In this document: piece by piece, positions 58,484-64,000 of the stretch
Layout of the letters: every line of letters begins with the position of its first letter
Position numbering within the stretch: position 1 is the stretch's first letter
NCBI GenBank assembly: GCA_965225895.1
Contig: CBDDBR010000011.1
Span: forward strand, 1,426,001 to 1,490,000
Source of the DNA: Endobugula sp965225895
GTDB lineage: Bacteria > Pseudomonadota > Gammaproteobacteria > Pseudomonadales > Cellvibrionaceae
Direction: 5' to 3'
Length of the DNA: 64,000 bases
Made by a program: the position numbers and the translations under genes
Notes under the pieces: model-generated
Databases searched by the model: none
What the model was told of the DNA's origin: nothing
Seen by the model: the letters and a program-made list of their open reading frames with translations, nothing else

Positions 58484-59043
58484 ACTATCCCCTCTCATTG
58501 AGAACATGCCTAAATAGGCTGCTTATCGTGTTATATGCAAAATATGCTTATGTGTAAAACACCTACATAGCAAACCCCATACCAACATGTAACACTCTGT
58601 TTTTAAAAGAAAAAATAAGACTAAAGCATAATACCATCCAAATGACGCACTATTTTCGCGCTTAAAAATAACAATTGAACCAATAAGACACACAAAAATT
58701 ATACATTGCATCACCACAATGCTTTTTAAAATAATGAAAAATAATAACCCTTCAAAAATTATGGCTTTTATTTTTACATCCCTACAAATAAGCACTATTT
58801 ATTTTCATTGGCTTAATAAAACTATAGTAAAACACAACTAATGCACCAAAACAGACAACCAACACCGAGAGCAATATCAAGCAGCATAAAAAAATGCACT
58901 TATTTGAATAAAGTTACAGCCAAAAAAAAGCGCAATTCTATAAAGAATTGCGCTTTATGCCTTGGATATTATTAACCGTTAATCTAGCTGGTACATACTC
59001 TTATATGCCGCTATAGCATGTGTAAAAAACGAATAGGAATAAA
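58484..59043. promoter_or_regulatory. Gene-free region between the nitrate transporter and the SnoaL-like gene
   Basis: It holds the promoter side of the transporter gene and the terminator of the gene at 59044. The decamer TGCACCAAAA at 58842-58851 matches the one upstream of amtB. Small hairpins GCCTA-AA-TAGGC (58508-58519) and TCTC/GAGA lie just ahead of the transporter start. A 90-codon GTG frame (58523-58795) has no ribosome site and is not called. Confidence 0.4.
58922..58956 (-). terminator. Rho-independent terminator of the SnoaL-like gene
   Basis: AAAGCGCAATTC (58927-58938) pairs perfectly with GAATTGCGCTTT (58945-58956) around a six-base loop. On the minus strand the stem is followed by eight T residues in all. 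It lies about 90 bp after the stop of the gene at 59044. Confidence 0.9.
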
Positions 59044-59535
59044 TTACTCAGAATGTAATTGCTTAAATAAAGTATGCAGGTCAAGCACATCCCAATGTTC
59101 GGCAAGCTTTCCGTTTTCTACTCTAAAAATATCGACCGCATCAAATGCATACGACTGATGCGTGGCATCAATACCTAACCATGAATGGCTGTGAGTACCA
59201 GAATAAGTGCCATACACCCATACATATTCATCATTAGCAATGATGTTTTTAAGCTTGTAACTAAAATCTGGAATAGCCGTAAACCATTGACTAAAAAATT
59301 CACTAAACCCTGTAATACCTTGCTCAACAAATGGATTGTGCTGGATATAATCTGGATGCATAAAGTGATCTAAATCCGACAGGTTTTTCTTTATAAACAC
59401 CTGCTCTGCAAATTTTCCTAGTAACTGTAAGTTTTCTTCCGTTTTATCGGCAGCCATCGCTTTACCTCCAGACATACATAAAGTGACCAATAATAAAAAA
59501 GTATTCGCGCGTGTTAATTGCATTGTTAACTGCAT
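59044..59535 (-). CDS. Secreted SnoaL-like (NTF2-fold) protein
   Basis: The product has about 163 residues from the ATG at 59535, with AAGGAA upstream; upstream and downstream in-frame starts exist (59568, 59523). A signal peptide (NTFLLLVTLCMSGGKAMAA) directs it outside the cytoplasm. The rest is a SnoaL-like NTF2 cone fold, with FMHPDYIQHNPFVEQGITGF and VDIFRVENGKLAEHWDVLD. Relatives include polyketide cyclases and many unassigned hydrolase-like proteins, so the reaction is unknown. A divergent HxlR regulator gene lies next to it and is the likely regulator. Confidence 0.85.
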   Translation of the reverse strand: MQLTMQLTRANTFLLLVTLCMSGGKAMAADKTEENLQLLGKFAEQVFIKKNLSDLDHFMHPDYIQHNPFVEQGITGFSEFFSQWFTAIPDFSYKLKNIIANDEYVWVYGTYSGTHSHSWLGIDATHQSYAFDAVDIFRVENGKLAEHWDVLDLHTLFKQLHSE

Positions 59536-59689
59536 AGTTAATTTCCTTGATGAATTAAAGTGACCCATGCATACTAGTTACCACAGTACCCATTCGCAAG
59601 AAGGCACTTAAATGTTATATAGTTACCAAAAAGTAACTTATTTAAAAATCAATAACTTACAGACCTAAAATTAACACACAGGAAAACCC

Positions 59690-60058
59690 ATGCCTGCATT
59701 TAATGTATATAACAAAAATTGCCCTACACGTATGGTACTTGATCGTATCGCCGATAAATGGACGGTGCTTGTTATTGGCCTACTGGCTGACGGTACAAAG
59801 CGGTTTAATGAATTAAGACGAGAAGTTGATGGGATTTCTCAAAAAATGCTCACACAAACATTAAGAGCGCTAGAAAGAGATGGCGTTGTAACACGAAAAG
59901 TGTACCCAACCGTACCACCCAAAGTAGAGTATTCACTCACGCCATTGGGGCATACATTAATAGAATTATTAGACGGAATTTCGCATTGGTCAGAACAAAA
60001 CATCACCCGTGTTTTAACTGCACAAAAAGCCTATGACCAAAGACCTAAAGAAATGTAA
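59690..60058 (+). CDS. HxlR-family transcriptional regulator
   Basis: The product has 122 residues. It begins MPAFNVYNKNCPTRMVLDRI and has DKWTVLVIGLLADGTKRFNEL and GISQKMLTQTLRALERDGVV, the HxlR winged helix. The single N-terminal cysteine (NCPTR) is the one that senses reactive electrophiles in several members. It is divergent from the SnoaL-like gene; such pairs are usually regulator and target. The shared control region is 59536-59689. Confidence 0.92.
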   Translation: MPAFNVYNKNCPTRMVLDRIADKWTVLVIGLLADGTKRFNELRREVDGISQKMLTQTLRALERDGVVTRKVYPTVPPKVEYSLTPLGHTLIELLDGISHWSEQNITRVLTAQKAYDQRPKEM

Positions 60059-60144
60059 CTGCGTTTTTCATGGTAGAAATTTATCGATAAAAAGCACTAC
60101 GATAAAAAGCAATTAGAGTAAAAAGTGCCTGTTTAACACGTTTA

Positions 60145-60438
60145 TTATATGAACGCACCTATGTCCGAAAAATTATCAGAATATTTGCTGGGTACAAACT
60201 CAGTAATTTCATAGTGAGCTACGTTAGCTTTGTAAAAAGGGTCTTTGGCTAAAATGGAACTCAACTCTTCTTTGCTATCAGCCACAGCTAAAATAACACC
60301 GCCCGTTCTAGGCACTTTACGCCCAGACGCAAGAAATTTACCTTTTTCATAAAACTCATCTAAAAACTTACTATGCTCTGGAATGAGTTTATCAACCTCA
60401 GCTAAATCTACTTTGTACTCTATTGAAACTACAAACAT
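60145..60438 (-). CDS. YciI family protein
   Basis: The product has 97 residues and matches the YciI-like fold (MFVVSIEYKVDLAEVDKLIP, GKFLASGRKVPRTGGVILA, and KDPFYKANVAHYEITEF). This version has the H and R positions of the family but is distinct from the yciI gene at 8661. Function unknown. It follows the small CX2C protein gene after a stretch that contains a repeat, and may be a former cassette, though no attC is seen after its stop. Confidence 0.85.
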   Translation of the reverse strand: MFVVSIEYKVDLAEVDKLIPEHSKFLDEFYEKGKFLASGRKVPRTGGVILAVADSKEELSSILAKDPFYKANVAHYEITEFVPSKYSDNFSDIGAFI

Positions 60439-60471
60439 TCAACATTCCTATTTACATAAAAACAATACAAT

Positions 60472-60511
60472 AAAAACCAATAACTCTGACTCTATTGATT
60501 GCTATGATTTT
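60472..60511. repeat. Dispersed direct repeat, copy 1
   Basis: The sequence AAAAACCAATAACTCTGAC plus the following TCTATTGATTGCTAT is repeated with few changes at 61659-61698. This copy begins right at the stop of the gene at 60502. Such strings in other genomes often border REP-type or Y1-transposase remnants, but no transposase is visible. Confidence 0.7.
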
Positions 60512-60861
60512 GGTAATTTTCCAATTAATTCTGCTATTGACTTAGTTTTATTGATTTCTTCTGTAGTCATAAGCACATCAAATTCGTCATTTTCCTTATA
60601 GTGCAAAACGGTAGGAAAGGTTAGCTCTACTTTTGGCTGATATTTTATTTTAAATTCATCTTTGTGCAAGAACTCAAGAGTGTGATTACTGTTTTCTTTA
60701 TAATTCGACCATTCTTTTTTCTCGTTAAATAACCCATGAGTAATAGAACAGAGATTACATGAATATGTACTTGGGCTAACAGTTTTATGCCCTATATCAA
60801 GCCATGTATTAACTAAACCACTATTAGCATTGTAGATAAATATAATTTTCATAAAACGCAT
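60502..60861 (-). CDS. Conserved small protein with CX2C (often labelled GTPase), integron region
   Basis: The product has 119 residues from ATG at 60861; an in-frame ATG at 60852 (MKIIFIYNANSG) fits the family start better. The N-terminal IFIYNANSG and SPSTYSCNLCSITHG (with a C-X2-C pair) and a later FPTVLHY are the conserved parts. Proteins with this pattern are widely labelled GTPase, but I see no Walker motif, so that label is doubtful. The gene follows a decayed attC, and its layout is that of an old integron cassette. Confidence 0.75.
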   Translation of the reverse strand: MRFMKIIFIYNANSGLVNTWLDIGHKTVSPSTYSCNLCSITHGLFNEKKEWSNYKENSNHTLEFLHKDEFKIKYQPKVELTFPTVLHYKENDEFDVLMTTEEINKTKSIAELIGKLPKS

Positions 60862-60880
60862 AATTCCGTTATAACTTGCT

Positions 60881-60926
60881 GACTAACGCGCAGCATAAGG
60901 TTGTAAAATTGATGACTTTGTTACAC
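60881..60926 (-). other. Decayed attC site (after the broken periplasmic protein gene)
   Basis: On the minus strand the stop codon of the preceding gene is followed by GTGTAAC and then, 46 bp in all, GCGCGTTAGTC. The outer pair is imperfect (TAAC against GTTA with poor flanks) and the inner stem is weak. The GCGTTAG end matches the other two sites, which suggests a degenerate attC. Confidence 0.4.
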
Positions 60927-61588
60927 CTACTCACCAAACTCAATACCATAATCTATAAACAGAGTAACTTGCTTGTCATTTTTTTGTCTAACTATAACTG
61001 GGTTTTCTAATCCCGAAATTGATACTTTATAACCTTCACCTAAAACAGATTTTGTGTTTTTTATCTCTTCTTTAATGAGGCTGAGTAACTGACTACGATA
61101 TTTTTTCGGTGAACTTATTGCTAGAGTAGTGTTGCCAAGTCTAAGTGCGGTATCTTCTGGTTTATTAATGCCGCCAATAAAACTATATATTTCTTGTGTC
61201 GCGGTATAAATGCCTTTGCTACGATCAAATTTAGCCAGTATGTAAAAGCTAGAACCAGAACTTCTGCCATAGGACTTGGAGATAGAGAAAGATGATTTTT
61301 CGCTTGGAGAGAGTGAGATAGCCCCTTGCTGAAATTCTATATTCGCGTTGGTGGCAGCTGCGCCACTTATTGTTGATTGAAGCTTGCTTATAAGTTTTGC
61401 TCTTTCAGATGGGTATTTAGCATCACTTGATAAAGCTACCGACATTGCTACGTATTCAATTCAGCATCAACATCTATAGAACTACTTACTGGAGTCTTTC
61501 CTGTGCCATATGCAATAACTATGAAAGAACCCCCTGCGTGAACATTAACTGATAAAAATAAAATGACACTAATGAGTAAATTTTTCAT
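60927..61588 (-). pseudogene. Periplasmic protein gene split by a frameshift (integron cassette)
   Basis: Two abutting frames look like one gene. The first starts at an ATG at 61588 with GGAGGGCAG upstream, codes a signal peptide (KNLLISVILFLSVNVHA), and ends in VDAELNT then a TAG at 61448-61450. The second begins at once (ATG 61445) in another frame and runs to 60927. Adding one T near 61458-61461 would read VDAEFEYVAMSVALSS in one continuous frame of about 220 residues. The protein is not recognised; its layout (signal peptide, short beta stretch IVIAYGTGKTPVSSSIDVD) loosely resembles SIMPL/DUF541 proteins. A real indel or an assembly error are both possible. Confidence 0.65.
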
Positions 61589-61643
61589 CTGCCCTCCGTA
61601 GAAATACAACAACCTACTCCACACAACAACCTTAAACCGCACA

Positions 61644-61706
61644 CTAACGTGACACATTAAAAACCAATGACTCTGACCCTATTGATTCCGATATTATTTC
61701 TGGCAT
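61644..61706 (-). CDS. Possible 20-residue frame or remnant spanning repeat copy 2
   Basis: An ATG at 61706 preceded by AAAGGA codes 20 residues (MPEIISESIGSESLVFNVSR) before a TAG. It lies between attC1 and the broken periplasmic gene and includes the second copy of the dispersed repeat. It is more likely a cassette remnant than a working gene. Confidence 0.2.
   Translation of the reverse strand: MPEIISESIGSESLVFNVSR
61659..61698. repeat. Dispersed direct repeat, copy 2
   Basis: AAAAACCAATGACTCTGACC and the following CTATTGATTCCGATATT match copy 1 at 60472-60511 with about six differences. It lies between attC1 and the frameshifted gene. Same orientation as copy 1, about 1.19 kb apart. Confidence 0.7.
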
Positions 61707-61758
61707 GTGATATTCCTTTGTCTATTTTAAAATTCTGGTTGTTCAGACCAATATTAAA

Positions 61759-61806
61759 ACCTAACGCCCAGCTCACCGGCTTGTCCGGTGAAGCGTCTTG
61801 TTAGCA
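61759..61806 (-). other. attC site 1 (after the LRAT gene)
   Basis: On the minus strand the site runs TGCTAAC (overlapping the LRAT stop codon) through CACCGG-ACAAG-CCGGTG to GGGCGTTAGGT. The 3' core GTTAGGT fits GTTRRRY exactly, and the inner inverted repeat is perfect. Length 48 bp, short for attC. Position and orientation directly after the gene are those of a gene cassette. Confidence 0.8.
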
Positions 61807-62985
61807 ATTTTTTATTTCTTCACATAGACCGTAACATTGTGAATATGCAAATTTACAGCGTTTCTTATCGCTCTCTCCTGAAGAGTACATTTCACGCAAC
61901 CACTTCTCAGTAACTAACTCATGCACTTTTGGCATCAGCTTATTCTCAAGCTCATCTTCTGTTAGCTCAAATTCCACACATAGTTTAATTAGCTCTTCCT
62001 TCAAAAGATCTCTCATACTCTCCGTATCATCTTTATGCAGCAAGTCTAAAGCTTTTTTCGTGCCCTTTTGTGCGACTGTTGAAGTTATTAATGAGCCAGT
62101 TATAGCACCAACGATACCACCTACTGCTGTACCAACTATAGGCACAGCTGATCCCGCCGCAGCTCCAACGGCCATACCACCTAACCATCCCCCTATACCT
62201 CCTGCCACCATTGCTCCATTTGTAGCAAAATTTTTTGATACTTGTTTCCATGATACTGATTTATCGAACATAGCTCGATATAGATCAGGGCCAGTTAGAA
62301 CCGCTGTTGTTACTGTACCAACTACAGCATTCCCTCTAGCTAGCTTTGATACATGATTTATTGCTGCGCCACCATAAGCTGCTTTTCCTAATGAGTTGCG
62401 AGCTATTGTTTCAACAGCCTGCTTTCCAATTTGAGTAGAATACACAGAACGCACCCCGCTTTTAATACCTCCTCTGGCCGCTACCCCAGCACTTTTCGCC
62501 AAAGTGTTTTTTGCTATAGGAGAACTTGCCAATTCACCAGCTATAGATCCAGTGTATTTTGCGGCAGTAGCTGTTCCCTTTGCTCCGATCTCGAATACCT
62601 TTTGCCTTATATGTTTCCACTGGCTATTTCTTAAAAAGATTTCATCAGTTGATTCAAAGCTGTAACACTCCCTAGCAAAGTGCTCACAATTTCTGAAGAA
62701 AATATTGTACTTCCCATCAAAATCATTCAGTACAGCAAGAAACTCTTCTGCTTTGGCTACAATTTTCTCAACATGATCTTTTGAATCAGGGTATTGCTTC
62801 ACTGAGATTTTATTTATACCCCCTGCATCCCCTAAAAAGCCATTTATATCTGTTTTGATTATTTTATTCTCACTAGGGTAGCCAAAGTGAATAACATGAC
62901 CACCTCCAACAAAAATCCCTATGTGATCAGCTTTGCCATATAAGCTTTTAATCGGTCTTTGTAGCATTGCACCTTTCGAAAACAT
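61801..62985 (-). CDS. LRAT-domain protein with glycine-zipper membrane region (integron cassette)
   Basis: The product has 394 residues from ATG 62985, preceded by AGGGGTAAAG. A longer frame to 63132 only translates the attC site and is rejected. Residues about 15-110 are an LRAT/NlpC-P60-like thiol domain: ADHIGIFVGGGHVIHFGY supplies H21 and H33, and RNCEHFAREC supplies C100. These enzymes cleave or transfer acyl groups on lipids. Residues about 257-300 are very rich in Gly and Ala (GGIGGWLGGMAVGAAAGSAV), like a membrane glycine zipper. A cysteine-rich end closes the protein (YSQCYGLCEEIKNC). No immunity gene is evident. Substrate and role unknown. Confidence 0.85.
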   Translation of the reverse strand: MFSKGAMLQRPIKSLYGKADHIGIFVGGGHVIHFGYPSENKIIKTDINGFLGDAGGINKISVKQYPDSKDHVEKIVAKAEEFLAVLNDFDGKYNIFFRNCEHFARECYSFESTDEIFLRNSQWKHIRQKVFEIGAKGTATAAKYTGSIAGELASSPIAKNTLAKSAGVAARGGIKSGVRSVYSTQIGKQAVETIARNSLGKAAYGGAAINHVSKLARGNAVVGTVTTAVLTGPDLYRAMFDKSVSWKQVSKNFATNGAMVAGGIGGWLGGMAVGAAAGSAVPIVGTAVGGIVGAITGSLITSTVAQKGTKKALDLLHKDDTESMRDLLKEELIKLCVEFELTEDELENKLMPKVHELVTEKWLREMYSSGESDKKRCKFAYSQCYGLCEEIKNC

Positions 62986-63011
62986 AACCACTTTACCCCT
63001 ATTTTTTGATT

Positions 63012-63082
63012 TGCTAACGCCCGCATTTGCGGCTGATTTGGAGCGAAGCGGAAAACCAGTCCGACAACATGCGCTGTTAGAT
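63012..63082 (-). other. attC site 2 (after the HEPN gene)
   Basis: On the minus strand the site starts ATCTAAC, which fits RYYYAAC and includes the HEPN gene stop, and ends GGGCGTTAGCA 71 bp later. Internal inverted repeats (GCGCATGTTG and CGCAAATGCG regions; CGGACTGGTTTTCCG) give the usual paired arms. The 3' core shares GGGCGTTAG with site 1. Confidence 0.8.
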
Positions 63083-64000
63083 TTTGTTAATCTTTTGCTT
63101 AAGCGGATAGCAGTTTTCAACAACGCTCTCAATCTCTACATCACTAAAGCCGACAACTTTCAAAAAGTGCAACTGGAATATCACTTCCATTTTTTGGCAG
63201 AGTCTACAGAGTTCTTCGCCGCCAGCAGCGTTGTCCTTTAAGTTTTCACTGTAATGAGTAAGGTAATTCCTTGTATCCACAATTTTTCTTAAAAGCTTAC
63301 TTCTTTCCTTGCTGCCGCCTAACTTACCCTTAAACGGTTCAATAATTCGTTTCAATCTTTTCCCTAAATTAATTTCATTTCCATGCATTAGGCGACCACT
63401 TAGCCATTCGGAATGTTCCTCTGGACAACCCTCACTAATTGTTGAAACAAGCGAGTCAAATTCAGAAGAACCCATGAGCTTTTCATCGCTTGTTCTTCTA
63501 TGGTACGTTTCCAGCCCTTGTGCCAAAGCCAAAAATTTACCATCAAGGTATTTTTGTGCCCCATTTTTTGTGGAAAAGTATAAGCTGAGTGCTGGAGCCA
63601 TAATCTCATATGCACGAAGCCAATTATTAAAAACCTGCTGAGCATTACTTTTTATCGTTCCGTAAGTAAATAACATTCTATGCCAGCTCTTGTCTGGCGC
63701 TTTTTCCGTGAATGGAATGCTAGGGTAAAAAACCTTTACAGGGACAGGATATTTTTTTCCATCACCACCATCTCTTTGTATTTCTTTTGATGTGGCAGAC
63801 AAATCTTTCAATGTAACTGTAGTATCTATAGCAAAACACAAAAAATTAGTTAATTTATATGCTATTTCTGTAAAGTCACTCAATGGCCTTGAATCATCAG
63901 AGCTCAGCTTAAAGTACACGCGCTGTGTAATTTTAGATTCAGTAGTGCTAGAAGAGCTTGGGAGAGTATATGCGAAGCAAATTTCTAATTTTATGCCGCT
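63077..64000 (-). CDS. ApeA-like HEPN protein, partial (5' end beyond window)
   Basis: The frame ends at 63077 and is open to the right edge (about 308 residues visible), so the true start is outside; a GTG at 63919 is only an internal option. The C-terminal region holds an R-X4-H HEPN motif, TRNYLTHYSENL, within a helical domain ending near MEVIFQLHFLKVVGFSD. The middle (LEICFAYTLPSSSS to WHRMLFTYGTIKSNAQQVF) resembles the ApeA N-terminal domain. ApeA proteins are HEPN RNases that give abortive phage defence. The gene is followed directly by attC2, so it is a cassette. Family is likely; defence role is inferred. Confidence 0.75.
   Translation of the reverse strand, partial: SGIKLEICFAYTLPSSSSTTESKITQRVYFKLSSDDSRPLSDFTEIAYKLTNFLCFAIDTTVTLKDLSATSKEIQRDGGDGKKYPVPVKVFYPSIPFTEKAPDKSWHRMLFTYGTIKSNAQQVFNNWLRAYEIMAPALSLYFSTKNGAQKYLDGKFLALAQGLETYHRRTSDEKLMGSSEFDSLVSTISEGCPEEHSEWLSGRLMHGNEINLGKRLKRIIEPFKGKLGGSKERSKLLRKIVDTRNYLTHYSENLKDNAAGGEELCRLCQKMEVIFQLHFLKVVGFSDVEIESVVENCYPLKQKINKI

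Noticed and set aside
58523..58795. 90-codon hydrophobic frame on the minus strand
   Set aside because: GTG start without a ribosome site, very AT-rich non-coding sequence, and no family resemblance.
60059..60144. attC after the YciI gene at 60145
   Set aside because: No RYYYAAC/GTTRRRY pair or inverted arms could be found; only a short repeated GATAAAAAGCA is present.
62986..63132. 49-residue N-terminal extension of the LRAT gene
   Set aside because: It translates the attC site; the ATG at 62985 has a proper ribosome site and family similarity starts after it.

Overview
The window is a low-GC (about 40 percent by eye) piece of a gammaproteobacterial chromosome. The collinear block metZ-purF-cvpA-dedD-folC-accD-trpA-trpB-trpF-truA-fimV-usg-asd-leuB-leuD-leuC-lysR is the arrangement known from Pseudomonas and Cellvibrio-like bacteria. 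The MSHA-type pilus locus and the integron cassettes at the right end suit a marine member of that broad group. The genus cannot be fixed from the sequence alone.

Layout. (1) 1-5676: six tightly packed minus-strand redox genes. In transcription order these are a NirB/Bfd-like flavoprotein fused to a membrane di-heme cytochrome b, an anchored multiheme cytochrome c with 11 haem motifs, a Tll0287-like haem lipoprotein, a small cytochrome c lipoprotein, a truncated haemoglobin and a ferredoxin-type NAD(P)H reductase that runs off the left edge. They could move electrons from NAD(P)H across the inner membrane to periplasmic haem proteins, beside a two-gene version of flavohaemoglobin. (2) 6219-12857: housekeeping genes (yciO, rnm, a VC0807-family membrane protein, yciI, pdxJ, a CBS protein, a TrmH-type methyltransferase, an MFS exporter). 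(3) 13011-18965: ammonium transporter with a very strong terminator, then an RND efflux pump and its adaptor. (4) 19078-32646: the metZ-to-fimV block (methionine, purine, folate, fatty acid, tryptophan, tRNA modification, polar hub protein). (5) 32802-41322: usg, asd, an LpxL-type acyltransferase on the opposite strand, leuBDC with a divergent LysR gene, and a SapC-family protein. (6) 41407-55004: a complete-looking run of MSHA pilus genes (mshI, a PilN-like gene, mshJKL, mshEG, the pilin, mshCDOPQ), without mshM, mshN, mshB or mshF inside it. (7) 55189-58483: a PP2C phosphatase/Ser-Thr kinase fusion with a NarK/NasA nitrate transporter, a pairing known from nitrate assimilation clusters. (8) 59044-60438: a secreted SnoaL-like protein, a divergent HxlR regulator and a YciI protein. 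(9) about 60500-64000: the far end of a chromosomal integron cassette array on the minus strand. It has two clear attC sites and one decayed one, an ApeA-like HEPN protein cut by the right edge, an LRAT/glycine-zipper protein, and a periplasmic protein gene broken by a frameshift.

Nitrogen is a recurring theme: ammonium and nitrate uptake plus the haemoglobin/NirB-like cluster. A shared decamer TGCACCAAAA lies upstream of both amtB and the nitrate transporter. The least described parts are the redox cluster at the left end and the cassettes at the right end.
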